Source of the DNA: Candidatus Hydrothermus pacificus
Lineage (GTDB): Bacteria > Hydrothermota > Hydrothermia > Hydrothermales > Hydrothermaceae
Direction of reading: 5' to 3'
Length of the DNA: 64,000 bases
Assembly: GCA_002011615.1 (NCBI GenBank)
Contig: MTOH01000011.1
Location: 62,001-126,000, forward strand
Shown here: positions 1 through 9,182 of the stretch, one piece after another
Layout of the letters: each line of letters begins with the position of its first letter
Numbering within the stretch: position 1 is the first letter of the stretch
The notes under the pieces: generated by a model
What the model was told of the DNA's origin: nothing
What the model saw: the letters and a program-made list of their open reading frames with translations, nothing else
Databases searched by the model: none
Position numbers and translations under genes: made by a program

Positions 1-1
1 A

Positions 2-187
2 ATTGCAAAATCCATTGCTGAAGCAACAGAAAAAGGTGCATTTTCGCTCGCAGGTGGAGGAGAAACTGTATCAGCTATAAAGCTTGCAGGAGTTAAAGAA
101 AAATTTTCCTATATCTCAACAGGTGGAGGCGCCTCCTTAGAATTTATGGAAAAGGGAACTTTACCCGGAATTGAAGCCTTAACTTAG
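2..187 (+). CDS. pgk: Phosphoglycerate kinase, C-terminal fragment
   Basis: This is the last 61 codons of a gene that begins before the window. The reading frame is open from base 2 to a TAG stop. The translation has the glycine-rich nucleotide-binding end of phosphoglycerate kinase: AGGGET, then [10 protein letters not shown] and a final LPGIEAL. In this family the segment binds the ATP/ADP phosphates and closes the C-terminal domain of the glycolytic enzyme that interconverts 1,3-bisphosphoglycerate and 3-phosphoglycerate. The match to the family end is close, so identity is fairly certain although only about 15% of the protein is visible. Confidence 0.93.
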   Translation: MAKSIAEATEKGAFSLAGGGETVSAIKLAGVKEKFSYISTGGGASLEFMEKGTLPGIEALT

Positions 188-192
188 TTCAT

Positions 193-220
193 AAAGTTAC
201 ACACATCATATTGTAACTTT
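193..220 (+). terminator. Possible hairpin downstream of pgk
   Basis: A perfect 8-bp inverted repeat (AAAGTTAC / GTAACTTT, 12-nt loop) starts 5 nt after the pgk stop. No T-run follows it, so it is not a classical intrinsic terminator. It could be a weak or factor-dependent stop, or a 3' mRNA stabiliser. Confidence 0.3.
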
Positions 221-276
221 GAGATAAAATAATACATCAAATATAAGTTATAGGACTCTGTCGCAGTTGATGCCCA

Positions 277-837
277 TTATCTCTTATACTTTCCCATTAA
301 CTCGCCTTTTGCGAGTATATGTCCTTCCATGGCTTTCAGAAGTTCCTCTTTTGTGGCACCGGGGTCAAGGTCAAGCGTTTTATCAATAGCGTATATCTTA
401 AAGAAATACCTGTGAGTGCCACCAGGGGGACACGGACCACCATAACCAATCCTGCCCCAGCTGTTTTTGCCCTGTTTTGCACCATTTTCAAGGACATCGT
501 TTGCAGGTATATTCTCCGGTAATTCACGAGTGTCAGCAGGCAGGTCATACAGAACCCAGTGAACCCATGTTCCCATTGGTGCATCAGGGTCATCGCATAT
601 AATCGCTATACCTTTTGCATTTTCAGGCACTCCCTCCCATTTCAGAGGTGGTGAAATATCGTCACCGTCACAGGTATACTTCACAGGTATCATACCCTCA
701 TGTTCAAAGGCAGGACTTGTTATTTTTATCTCCATTTTCATCTCCTCCTTTTTTACCTCTTTTTTCTCAGTCTTTTTTTCTCCTTGCTGACAGAAAAGAA
801 AAAGAACCATTAAAGAAAGTATACCCTTTAAAAACAT
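277..837 (-). CDS. YbhB/YbcL-type PEBP-family protein (exported)
   Basis: A 186-residue protein of the phosphatidylethanolamine-binding / Raf kinase inhibitor-like family. The family signatures are visible: [14 protein letters not shown] near residues 82-95, and a [18 protein letters not shown] segment whose GTHR is the conserved ligand-pocket motif. The N-terminus is a hydrophobic signal with a Cys at residue 16 (LFLFCQQ), then a Lys/Glu-rich linker. This suggests an exported protein and perhaps a lipoprotein, although Phe before Cys is atypical for a lipobox. Bacterial members have no well-established substrate. It stands alone and is divergent from the aminotransferase gene. A GGGAGG Shine-Dalgarno lies 7 nt before the ATG. 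Confidence 0.9.
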   Translation of the reverse strand: MFLKGILSLMVLFLFCQQGEKKTEKKEVKKEEMKMEIKITSPAFEHEGMIPVKYTCDGDDISPPLKWEGVPENAKGIAIICDDPDAPMGTWVHWVLYDLPADTRELPENIPANDVLENGAKQGKNSWGRIGYGGPCPPGGTHRYFFKIYAIDKTLDLDPGATKEELLKAMEGHILAKGELMGKYKR

Positions 838-863
838 CTTTCCACCTCCCGCTTTATATGAAT

Positions 864-893
864 ATTATAAAATCTTTATAATAAAAAATTCAA
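864..893 (-). promoter_or_regulatory. Predicted sigma-70-type promoter for the PEBP gene
   Basis: On the minus strand, TTGAAT (888-893) is separated by 18 nt from TATAAT (864-869), upstream of the PEBP start at 837. A plus-strand TATAAT at 877-882 overlaps it and is placed to drive the divergent aminotransferase gene. The two promoters therefore share the same short region. Confidence 0.6.
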
Positions 894-894
894 T

Positions 895-1992
895 ATGAAT
901 ATGAGAGAACTTTTCCCTATAAAGAATAAATTTATCTATTTCAATTCTGCTTCTACAGGTCCTCTACCAAAACCTGCTTATAAAAAGATAAAAGAGATGG
1001 CAAGGTATACCTGTTTTGATGGAGAAATTGAATACTTTAATATTCTCAAGCCCGTGGTTGAGAGTTTGAGAAAGAATATTGCCTTTTTCTTTGGTTGCAA
1101 AAAAGATGAGATCGCTTTATGTAAAAATACATCTCACGGGATTTTGCTTTCTCTTCTGTCAATACCTTTTAGAAAAACAGATAATATAATTGTTCAGGAG
1201 GATGCGTTTCCTGCAATAAAGGTTCCAGCAATTTACTCAGGTCAGGAAATAAGATTCTGTGATTTCTCAAAAGACCCCTTAAAAAATTTAAAAAAGAAAA
1301 TTAACAAAAATACAAAAGCAGTTATAATTGACTGGGTTCACTTTTATAAAGGGTATGTTCTGGATTTAAAAGAAATAGGAAATTTTTGTAAAGAAAGGGA
1401 TATTTATTTGATTGTAGATGGAATTCAGGGAGCAGGTGTTATTCCACTAACCCTGAATAAAACTCCTGTAGATTTCTTTATGGCTCATTCGGCAAAATGG
1501 CTCTTAGGACCTCAGGGGATAGGTTTTATGTATATAAACCCAGATACTTTTAAAAAGATAAATAAAAAATATGCAGGCTGGATTTCCCTTGACTGGAGAG
1601 ACTTTTCAGATTTTGAAGAATTTCCACCCTTGAGAAAAGGAACACAACTCTTTGAAGAAGGGACCTTTAACTCTCTCGGGGCTTTTGGCTGGAATGAAAG
1701 TATAAAAATATTTGTGAAAATGGGTAAAAGGGAAATTTATAAGAAAATAAGAAATTTAATACTTCATCTGAGAAATATCTTTAAAGAATTAAAATTTGAG
1801 ATTTTACCTGAAGAAACTTCTTCAGTTTCAGGAATAATATCCTTTAAAACACCGGAGCCTGAAAAACTTTATAAAAAACTTTTAAAAAATGATGTTATTG
1901 TCTCTTTAAGGAACGGTTTTATAAGAGTGTCACCTCACTTTTTTAATGATAAAGAAGAGATAAAAAAATTTGAAAAAATTATTCGTGACTGA
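895..1992 (+). CDS. Class V aminotransferase-fold PLP enzyme
   Basis: A 365-residue PLP-dependent enzyme of the class V aminotransferase / cysteine desulfurase superfamily. The PLP-contacting Asp is in IVDGIQGAG (D175) and the Schiff-base Lys is K201 in HSAKWLLGPQGIGF. The GPQGIGF stretch after the lysine resembles isopenicillin-N-epimerase-like and kynureninase-like members rather than IscS/NifS, and no catalytic Cys loop of a desulfurase is obvious. The substrate cannot be assigned. A TATAAT lies 12 nt before the ATG and there is no Shine-Dalgarno, which suggests a very short or absent leader. The 3' end overlaps the convergent HEAT-repeat gene by 14 nt. Confidence 0.85.
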   Translation: MNMRELFPIKNKFIYFNSASTGPLPKPAYKKIKEMARYTCFDGEIEYFNILKPVVESLRKNIAFFFGCKKDEIALCKNTSHGILLSLLSIPFRKTDNIIVQEDAFPAIKVPAIYSGQEIRFCDFSKDPLKNLKKKINKNTKAVIIDWVHFYKGYVLDLKEIGNFCKERDIYLIVDGIQGAGVIPLTLNKTPVDFFMAHSAKWLLGPQGIGFMYINPDTFKKINKKYAGWISLDWRDFSDFEEFPPLRKGTQLFEEGTFNSLGAFGWNESIKIFVKMGKREIYKKIRNLILHLRNIFKELKFEILPEETSSVSGIISFKTPEPEKLYKKLLKNDVIVSLRNGFIRVSPHFFNDKEEIKKFEKIIRD

Positions 1993-3181
1993 TTCTCTCT
2001 ATTTCATTCAATATACCTTTTTTAAACTTTAAAGTTATTTTTAGACTATCATAATCCCACTCCTCCACTCCTTTCTTTTTCCTTATTCTTGCAGGTTTTC
2101 CTATGGAAATATAAACCTCCTCCTGTGTCATTCCCTTTTCATATTTCCCTTCCATTATTTTCTTTAATTTCTCTTTTTCATAAATTTTTGAAAGCTCTTT
2201 AAAAACACTGTCTTTACCCAGAGTTAAAGTTAAATTTTTAAAAGCCCATCTTTTTTGCTCCAGAGGATAATCACCTTTCAGTATCACAATAAATCCCTTT
2301 TCTCTATTCTCCATTTCGTTTATAAGAGTCCTTACCTTTTCTCTTATCCTTTGCTCGGGGTCTTTAAGAAAGCTGTATAAAAGGGGTATTGAAACTTCCG
2401 GAGGCACTTCCTGAAGAATATGAACCACCCTTTCCCTTATAGAGAAATCAGGGTCATTCACAAAATCTTTAATAAGTTCAATAGACCTTTCAGAAAAGTT
2501 CTTTGTAATTGAGAGAATTGCTTCTTTCCTCACCATAGGATTTTCATCATTCAAAAGTTCTTTAAGGACTTTAAAGGAAAGAGTATCTTTAAAATAAGCA
2601 AGTGATTTTGCCAGGGATGTTCTTACAAGAGGATTTTTATCATCCTTTAACTTTATTATAACAGGTAGTAGATTTTTATCACCTGTTTTGCTTAAATAAG
2701 TTAAAGCCTTTGCGCGATTCAGAAAAGCAGGGTCTTCAAGGGATTTTATTAAATAGGGTTTTGCCTTTTCCGGATTTATTCTGTCAAGTGCTTCTATAAC
2801 TGCTCCCCTTACCGCATCATTTTTATCCCCTAAAAGTGAGGCAACCTTTTCAAACCCCGAAGTATCCCTTATCTCGCCTACCGCAATGATACAGTTTCTT
2901 CTTAAAGTTGAAGACCCACTTTTAATACCCTCATAAAGATAAGGCAATAGTGCTTCATCTTTTATTTTTGAAAATGCAATTGCTATTTTCTGTTTTATAA
3001 AAATATCTGTTTCAGGATTCTTAAAGGCATCTATTAGATAAGGAAGTAGAGTATCCTTTGATTTTACCCAGATTGAAATAATTGAATCTGCTTTTTCTGG
3101 ATTTTTCTTTAAAATTTTTGCCTCTTCCTGGAATTTGCTTTGAGATAAAATTAAAAACAGGATGAGGCTAAAACTTTTCAA
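1979..3181 (-). CDS. Exported HEAT-repeat protein with a BamE/SmpA-like tail
   Basis: A 400-residue protein with an N-terminal hydrophobic signal (about residues 1-15) and roughly nine HEAT/PBS-lyase-like helical repeats to about residue 310. The repeat pattern is DxxPxVRxxAxxAL, as in KDDKNPLVRTSLAKSLAYF. Residues from about 345 on (MTQEEVYISIGKPARIRKKKGVEEWDY) fit the SmpA/OmlA/BamE-type fold motif, in which a TxxEVxxxxGxP turn precedes a WxY strand. No catalytic residues are apparent, so a periplasmic scaffold role is inferred. It is last in the minus-strand operon and its start overlaps the M16 gene before it by 14 nt. Confidence 0.75.
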   Translation of the reverse strand: MKSFSLILFLILSQSKFQEEAKILKKNPEKADSIISIWVKSKDTLLPYLIDAFKNPETDIFIKQKIAIAFSKIKDEALLPYLYEGIKSGSSTLRRNCIIAVGEIRDTSGFEKVASLLGDKNDAVRGAVIEALDRINPEKAKPYLIKSLEDPAFLNRAKALTYLSKTGDKNLLPVIIKLKDDKNPLVRTSLAKSLAYFKDTLSFKVLKELLNDENPMVRKEAILSITKNFSERSIELIKDFVNDPDFSIRERVVHILQEVPPEVSIPLLYSFLKDPEQRIREKVRTLINEMENREKGFIVILKGDYPLEQKRWAFKNLTLTLGKDSVFKELSKIYEKEKLKKIMEGKYEKGMTQEEVYISIGKPARIRKKKGVEEWDYDSLKITLKFKKGILNEIERISHE

Positions 3182-4514
3182 TTATTTCAACATTTGCACC
3201 TTTCAAGTCTTTAACATTCCATTTATACTTTGATGTATCTGTAACAATTACAATCAGGATGTTCTCCGGGTCAAGATACTTTTTCGCAGATTCAAGAATT
3301 TGTTCCTTAGAAAGTTTTTGAATTTTCTCAACATCTTTTTCCCAGAAAAATGGCTCAAGACCGTAAAGTTCCTGAGTTAAAAGATTGCTTGCAATCTGAG
3401 AATATGTTTCTGTGATTCTTGGAAGATAACCCTTGAAATAACCCTTTGTATCTTTAATTTCCTCATCCTTTATATCTTTTTTAATCTTATTTATCTCATC
3501 AAAAATAACCTTTATTGCATCATTTGTGTTCTCAATCTTGGTCTGAAGTCCAAATATGTAAGTTGAGGGGAAAGGGTCATTTATTCTAAAAAATGAATAA
3601 ACCGAATAAGCATATCCCCTTTTGTTTCTGATTTCTTCAAAAAGTCTTGAAGCAAAACCTCCTCCACCGAGTATATAGTTCATCACCCTTGCAGAATTGA
3701 AGTCTTCTGATGCCCTTTTTGGTCCAAAATGCCCCATCTCTATGAAAGATTGATTAACCTTCATGTTAAAAATTTTGACATTTATTCCCTCAGGTTTTTC
3801 TGGCACAGGTATTTCAGGCAAATTTACAATTTCTTTTTCACCTTTTCCAAAATATTTTTCTCCTATTTCAATAAGTTTATTTTCTGGTAAAGAACCAACT
3901 ATCACACAGATAGCATTTGAAGGCTTAAAATAATCTTTATAAAATTTCTTTATATCTTCCAGTTCTATGTTTCTAACTGTGTTTTCATCTCCTGCTGAAA
4001 GATGCCCCAATGGATGTTCATTATAAAGGTGTTTTGTAAAAATAACTTCTGAGACATAATCCGGGTCAGATTTGTTTGATATTATCTCATTTATCAATCT
4101 TTCTCTTTCTCTGTTGAATTCCTGTTCAGGAAACACAGGATTGTATATTATATCATACATAAGGCTCAGGGACTTATCAATATTTTCTTCAAGTGTGGTA
4201 ATTGTAAAGGTAGAAAATATTCTTGAAACATCGTAAGAAAATCTTGTCCCAAGTATTGCAAACTCTTCCTGAATCTCTTCAGCACTTTTTGTTCTTGTTC
4301 TTTTTTCAAGCATACTTAAAGTGAGGTTCGCAAGGCCCTCTTTACCTTCAGGGTCATAAACCGAGCCTGCTTTAAAAGCATATACACAGGATACAACTGG
4401 TAGCTTCTCTTTCTGATAAACCAGAAGTGTAAGTCCATTCTTTAAAACTTTTCTCTGGTAACTCCCCAAATTTGAACCTATCAAAATTGCCATGATAATT
4501 ATACTCCTTTTCAT
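3168..4514 (-). CDS. M16-family peptidase homologue, catalytically inactive subunit
   Basis: A 448-residue exported protein with the M16 (insulinase/pitrilysin/MPP) fold. The region that should hold the HxxEH zinc motif reads GLANLTLSMLEKRT, so both His ligands and the catalytic Glu are absent. The second M16 domain keeps the family's arginine/tyrosine patch (RNKRGYAYSVYSF). In two-component M16B enzymes a zinc subunit pairs with an inactive one, and the neighbouring gene supplies an intact HLLEH. The stop of that gene is embedded in this gene's Shine-Dalgarno (AGGAGGTAAA then ATG), so translation is tightly coupled. A periplasmic heterodimeric oligopeptidase is inferred. Confidence 0.9.
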   Translation of the reverse strand: MKRSIIIMAILIGSNLGSYQRKVLKNGLTLLVYQKEKLPVVSCVYAFKAGSVYDPEGKEGLANLTLSMLEKRTRTKSAEEIQEEFAILGTRFSYDVSRIFSTFTITTLEENIDKSLSLMYDIIYNPVFPEQEFNRERERLINEIISNKSDPDYVSEVIFTKHLYNEHPLGHLSAGDENTVRNIELEDIKKFYKDYFKPSNAICVIVGSLPENKLIEIGEKYFGKGEKEIVNLPEIPVPEKPEGINVKIFNMKVNQSFIEMGHFGPKRASEDFNSARVMNYILGGGGFASRLFEEIRNKRGYAYSVYSFFRINDPFPSTYIFGLQTKIENTNDAIKVIFDEINKIKKDIKDEEIKDTKGYFKGYLPRITETYSQIASNLLTQELYGLEPFFWEKDVEKIQKLSKEQILESAKKYLDPENILIVIVTDTSKYKWNVKDLKGANVEIIEKF

Positions 4515-4515
4515 T

Positions 4516-5877
4516 TTACCTCCTGAATTCCTTTTTCATGCCTTCCATCATTTTTTTAAAATATTCTGCCTGATCCCTGGGAGGTATGGGTTCAAGATAC
4601 AAAACCGTTCTGTTGTCTTCTTTAAAGTAATGGTTCGCCACCCTTTTTACATCATCATTACCGACCTTATTTATATCATCCAGCCATGTAAGAAGTTTTC
4701 TCCAGCCTCTTTCAATCTCAAAACTTCCTATAATGAAATTTTGATACATTGTGGACTGTTGATAATAAACAAAGGACGCTTTTGTCTGATTTTTGCCCTT
4801 CAGAAGCTCTTTGTCCGCAACCCCTTCCTGTTTTACTTTTTCAAGTTCTGAAATAATCTCTTTTTCAACTTCTTCAAAAGGACTTTGTAATTTCAAATCT
4901 GCCATAATCAGGAAAAGACCCGGGTCAACTCTTATATCTGCATAGGCAAAAATGTTTGTAACAAGCTCTTTCTCTCTTACAAGTTTTTTATAGAGTCTTG
5001 AACTTTTATCACCTCCAAGAACATAGGCAAGTATTGAAATGGGAATTTCGTCAGGATGACCTGCTTCAGGAATATGATAGGCTATGGCAATCTTTTTTGA
5101 GAATCCTTCTTTTTTAACCACCGCTCTCCTCTCTCCAAGCTGAGGAGGCTCTTTGGTATTTACCCCGGGTATCTCTTTTGCAGGAGGAATTTTCTCAAAA
5201 TATTTTCTCACAAGTTCAAGAGCCTCTTTATCTTTAACATCACCAACAATAACCATAACAGTGTTATTTGGAGAATAGTAGGTTTTATAATGCTTCTTGA
5301 CATCCTCAAGGGTGATATTTTCAATATCACTCATCCATCCAATCACAGGGTTTTTATAAGGATGAGCTCTGTAAGCAAGAGCATAGAGTTCTTCCCAGAA
5401 AACACCCTCAGGAATATTTTCTGTTCTCCATCTCCTCTCTTCCATAACGACATTTTTTTCTGACTCAAACTCTCTAAAAACCAGATTCTGAAGCCTGTCA
5501 GATTCAAGTTCCAGTATTTTTCCCAGGTTCTCTGCAGGAAAAACCTCATAGTATGCAGTCATGTCATTTCCTGTAAATGCATTATCGGTTCCACCCATCC
5601 TCTGAATTATTTTTGAAAATTCTTCAGAACCTATTTTCTCTGTTCCTTTAAACATCATGTGTTCAAGAAGATGAGATATACCTGTTTTTCCTGTAACCTC
5701 ATTTCTCGAGCCCACTCTAAACCAGAGCCCAAGCGAAATTATAGGCGAGGAGTGGTCTTCCAGAATCAACACTTTCATCCCATTTTTAAGCGTATGCTCT
5801 TTTATGTTATAAAAAGCAGATTTATTCAACAAAAGCACAGGAAATATTAGAAAAGTACCAAACAGAAAATCCTTCAT
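4516..5877 (-). CDS. M16-family zinc peptidase, catalytic subunit
   Basis: A 453-residue zinc peptidase with an N-terminal signal or anchor (residues 1-20). The inverted zinc motif HLLEH is at residues 69-73, and a conserved Glu-rich helix about 75 residues downstream (EKNVVMEERR) supplies the third ligand. The GG-DNAFTGND and YYEVFP stretches are typical of M16B processing-peptidase-like enzymes (PqqL/YmxG type). It is expected to degrade oligopeptides in the periplasm together with the inactive partner encoded 1 nt downstream. It follows topA by 52 nt in the same direction. Confidence 0.93.
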   Translation of the reverse strand: MKDFLFGTFLIFPVLLLNKSAFYNIKEHTLKNGMKVLILEDHSSPIISLGLWFRVGSRNEVTGKTGISHLLEHMMFKGTEKIGSEEFSKIIQRMGGTDNAFTGNDMTAYYEVFPAENLGKILELESDRLQNLVFREFESEKNVVMEERRWRTENIPEGVFWEELYALAYRAHPYKNPVIGWMSDIENITLEDVKKHYKTYYSPNNTVMVIVGDVKDKEALELVRKYFEKIPPAKEIPGVNTKEPPQLGERRAVVKKEGFSKKIAIAYHIPEAGHPDEIPISILAYVLGGDKSSRLYKKLVREKELVTNIFAYADIRVDPGLFLIMADLKLQSPFEEVEKEIISELEKVKQEGVADKELLKGKNQTKASFVYYQQSTMYQNFIIGSFEIERGWRKLLTWLDDINKVGNDDVKRVANHYFKEDNRTVLYLEPIPPRDQAEYFKKMMEGMKKEFRR

Positions 5878-5929
5878 TATGTAAATCCTCCTTTTTTATT
5901 TTAAAAACGATATAAAGAAGCGGAAAGTT

Positions 5930-7954
5930 TCATTTAAAATATTTTTTACACTTGGGACAGAAATGAAAAACTTTTTTATTCTTTTTTATTCTCGAAGTTA
6001 TTTCAAAACCACATTCGGCACACTTTCTTTTTACCGGCTCTACAGGCATAGTAAATTTACATTCAGGGTAATTCGAACATCCATAGAAAAAGCCGCTTCT
6101 ACTTTTTCTTTTAACAAGATATCCCTTTTTACATTCAGGACACTTAAACTCTCCATAATTCTCCTTATATTTACATTCAGGATAACCCGAGCACGAGATG
6201 AATTTACCATATTTACTCCACTTGAACACGAGTTCTTTTCCACAAACAGGGCATTTCCTTCCAACCTTTTCCTGAACTTCTTCTTTCATCTCTGAAATTT
6301 CCTCCTTGAATTTTTTAATTTCTCTGTCAAATTTATTATAAAACTCTCTTAAAAATTCTTTCCACTCTTTTTTACCCTCTTCTATTTCATCAAGTTCTTC
6401 TTCCATTCTTGCAGTAAACTTGTAATCAAATATCTCATTAAATCCCTGAACAAGAATCTCAACAATCTTAACACCCAGTTCTGTCGGAACAAGACTTTTC
6501 TTTTCTTTTTTTATGTATTCCCGTTCAAAAAGTATTTTTATTGTGGGTGCATAAGTACTGGGTCTACCTATACCCAGCTCTTCCAGTTTTTTAATCAAAC
6601 TTGCCTCAGTATATCTTGAGGGAGGCTCTGTTTCCTTTTCTAAAAGATTTATCTCTTTTATACTGACCTTTTCCCCTTTTTCAAGTTCCGGGATTTTAAT
6701 ATCTCTGGGTTTCTCTTCAAGTATCTTATAAAAACCATCAAAGATTATTTCCTGTCCCTTTGACTCAAAATTATACTCCCCGCATAGAATTTCAACTTTT
6801 TTTCTTAATACTTTTGCTTTTTCACTCTGGGATGCAACTGCTCTTCTGTAAATTAAGTCATAAACTTTATATTCATCTTCTGACAGACAATCCTTTACAC
6901 TCTCTGGAGCGATGTTCAGTTTAACAGGCCTTATTGCCTCATGAGCTCCCTGAACGAACTTTGACTTTTTCTCAAAAACATTTGGTTTCTCTGGAATATA
7001 ATCTTCTCCAAATTTATCTTTTAAAAATTTTCTTGCATCTTTTAAAAAATCTTCACTCAATCGCAACGAATCAGTTCTCATATAAGTTATCAAACCTGTT
7101 GCTGTTCCATCGATTTCTTTACCCTCATAGAGGCTTTGGGCTATCTGCATGGTTTTATTTGCAGAAAAGCCGAACTTTCTGGAACATTCCTGCTGAAGAG
7201 TGCTGGTTTTTAAAGGTGGTAATACATTTACCTTTTCCTTCCTTTCTCTGATATCCTGCACAATCCCATTGCCTGCTTTTTTAATTTCTTCTAAAATACT
7301 TTCAGCTTCTTTTTTATCTTTTATCTTTTTCTTTGTTTTTAATTTACCCTTGAATTCATCTCCATCCTTTTCAAAAAGGCATTCTATTTCATAATACTTT
7401 TCAGGTACAAATTTTTCTCTTGCCTTTTCTTTTTCTACAATCAGTCTCAAGGCAACAGTCTGCACTCTTCCAGCAGAAAGCCCTTTCTTTATCACTCTCC
7501 AGAGTAAAGGACTTGTTGAATATCCAACAATTCTATCAAGAATTCTTCTTGCAAACTGAGAATTCACCTTGTTCATGTCTATATCTACTGGATTATCCAG
7601 AGCTTCTTTTACCTTCTCTTTTGATATTTCATAAAAAAGCACCCTTTTGCTATCACTCCTTTTTATAGCCTTTGATATGTGATAGGCAATTGCCTCTCCT
7701 TCTCTATCAGGGTCAGAGCCCAGAAAAATCATGTCTGCATCTTCTGCCTGCCTTCTCAAGAGATCAACTATTTTCTTCTTTCCTTTTATAACCTGAAAGT
7801 AAGGTTTGAAATCCTTATTTATGCTTACTCCAAATTTCTTTTCCGGTAAATCAATAATGTGTCCTTTTGATGCCAGAACTTTAAACCCTTTTCCAAGAAT
7901 TTTACTTAGAGTTTTTGCCTTTGTGGGTGATTCAACAATTAAAATTTTTTTCAT
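5930..7954 (-). CDS. topA: DNA topoisomerase I (type IA)
   Basis: A 674-residue bacterial type IA topoisomerase that relaxes negative supercoils. The N-terminal Toprim domain has E8 (VESPTKAKT) and the metal motif DPDREGE (D81, D83, E85). The active-site Tyr is Y291 in GLITYMRTDS, and RPSTYAPTI follows around residue 465. Three C-terminal four-Cys zinc ribbons are present (CPVC...C...C, CPEC...C...C, CAEC...CPKC), fewer than in some relatives and giving a compact C-terminus. The start overlaps the 3' end of the upstream MFS gene by 23 nt, so it is probably translated from the same mRNA. Confidence 0.98.
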   Translation of the reverse strand: MKKILIVESPTKAKTLSKILGKGFKVLASKGHIIDLPEKKFGVSINKDFKPYFQVIKGKKKIVDLLRRQAEDADMIFLGSDPDREGEAIAYHISKAIKRSDSKRVLFYEISKEKVKEALDNPVDIDMNKVNSQFARRILDRIVGYSTSPLLWRVIKKGLSAGRVQTVALRLIVEKEKAREKFVPEKYYEIECLFEKDGDEFKGKLKTKKKIKDKKEAESILEEIKKAGNGIVQDIRERKEKVNVLPPLKTSTLQQECSRKFGFSANKTMQIAQSLYEGKEIDGTATGLITYMRTDSLRLSEDFLKDARKFLKDKFGEDYIPEKPNVFEKKSKFVQGAHEAIRPVKLNIAPESVKDCLSEDEYKVYDLIYRRAVASQSEKAKVLRKKVEILCGEYNFESKGQEIIFDGFYKILEEKPRDIKIPELEKGEKVSIKEINLLEKETEPPSRYTEASLIKKLEELGIGRPSTYAPTIKILFEREYIKKEKKSLVPTELGVKIVEILVQGFNEIFDYKFTARMEEELDEIEEGKKEWKEFLREFYNKFDREIKKFKEEISEMKEEVQEKVGRKCPVCGKELVFKWSKYGKFISCSGYPECKYKENYGEFKCPECKKGYLVKRKSRSGFFYGCSNYPECKFTMPVEPVKRKCAECGFEITSRIKKNKKVFHFCPKCKKYFK

Positions 7955-9182
7955 TTCTAAAAGTATAAATCAAAAGGGAAAGAAAGTTCAAAAGTAAAAG
8001 GAAAACCGACGAGAGTAAAATTGCTGATTTAATCCCAAAAAATTTACCTGTGAAACCGTTAAAAAAGGCAAAAACAAGAAAAAAAGAATTCACGAAGAAT
8101 TCTCTGAATGAAAAAATTCTTCCTCTGTAATACATATCCACTTCTTCATGGATTATGGTATCCTGTGAAATCATGACTGGTGCAAGAAAAAACCCGCCAA
8201 AAAAGGAAATTGTGAGCAGAAGTATAAAATTTTTTATAAAGGGGAATACAATTAAAATAATGGCAAGGGCAATAAAGCTGTAAGATATGACTCTTACTTT
8301 ATTTAAATTTTTACCAAAATTTCCGAGAAAAAAGGCGGATAGCATCATACCAGACGCACTGAATGCACCTGAAATTCCTACACCTTTTGTTCCAAATTCA
8401 AGAATTTGCTGGATGAATATAGAAATTAAAACATATATTACAGAACCTGTAAAGACAAGAGAGGCAACTGAAAAATAAACGAACAGAACATTTTTATTTT
8501 CCTTTGCAATTTTAAGTGCTGACTTTAAATCTTTTAAAAAATTTTTCTCTTCACTTCTTTTCGGGACACTTTTAAATTTTAAAAAATATAAGATAAAAGC
8601 TGATAATAAAAATAAAAATGCATTTATGAAAAGAACAGCATCATACCCCCTTAAATTTAATTTTTTCCAGAACGCGAGTTCCACAAAAATTCCCCCTGAA
8701 ACCATTGCAAGAAGAGTTGAAACTCTCACTATAAAATTGTTCACCGAGTTTGCAGGTAAAATTTCTTCTTTATTTTTTAAAAATTCTGGTATAGAAGAAA
8801 TTTTTGCCATGTTCGAAAAAAGAGAAACTGTGAACAGAAAGAAAATAAATATATATATAATCGGGAGGGAGTTAATCTTGATTGACACAATAACTATTAA
8901 GAGAATAAAAAAACCCCTTGCAGCTTCTGAAAAAATCATTATTTTCTTTCGCTCAAACCTATCAATCAAAATGCCTGAAAAGGGTGCAAAAATTATAACA
9001 GGTAAAGTTATGGAAGCACCCAGAAATGAAAATGCAATAGTAGAGCCAGGAGCAAAATATTTTAAAAGAGCAATAAACGCAAAATGGTTTATCTTATCTC
9101 CTATCTGGGAAGATATCTGACTTATAGAAAATATTGAAAAATCTCTGTTTCGGAAAACCCTGAAAAAATCAGGAATCTGCAT
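7932..9182 (-). CDS. MFS transporter
   Basis: A 416-residue major facilitator with about 12 hydrophobic segments. The MFS motif A is visible after TM2 as GILIDRFERKKIM, followed by a soluble-looking central loop (about residues 205-225, KSVPKRSEEKNFLKDLKSA) between the two six-helix halves. It resembles the MFS_3 / enterobactin-exporter-like group, whose members export diverse small molecules or lipids. The substrate is unknown. The ATG shares one base with the stop of the preceding glycosyltransferase gene (TAATG), and its own 3' end runs 23 nt into topA. Confidence 0.88.
   Translation of the reverse strand: MQIPDFFRVFRNRDFSIFSISQISSQIGDKINHFAFIALLKYFAPGSTIAFSFLGASITLPVIIFAPFSGILIDRFERKKIMIFSEAARGFFILLIVIVSIKINSLPIIYIFIFFLFTVSLFSNMAKISSIPEFLKNKEEILPANSVNNFIVRVSTLLAMVSGGIFVELAFWKKLNLRGYDAVLFINAFLFLLSAFILYFLKFKSVPKRSEEKNFLKDLKSALKIAKENKNVLFVYFSVASLVFTGSVIYVLISIFIQQILEFGTKGVGISGAFSASGMMLSAFFLGNFGKNLNKVRVISYSFIALAIILIVFPFIKNFILLLTISFFGGFFLAPVMISQDTIIHEEVDMYYRGRIFSFREFFVNSFFLVFAFFNGFTGKFFGIKSAILLSSVFLLLLNFLSLLIYTFRNEKNFNC

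Noticed and set aside
8626-9120. A 164-residue open frame opposite the MFS gene
   Set aside because: It lies wholly antisense within a gene that has clear family motifs and is best explained as a shadow frame.
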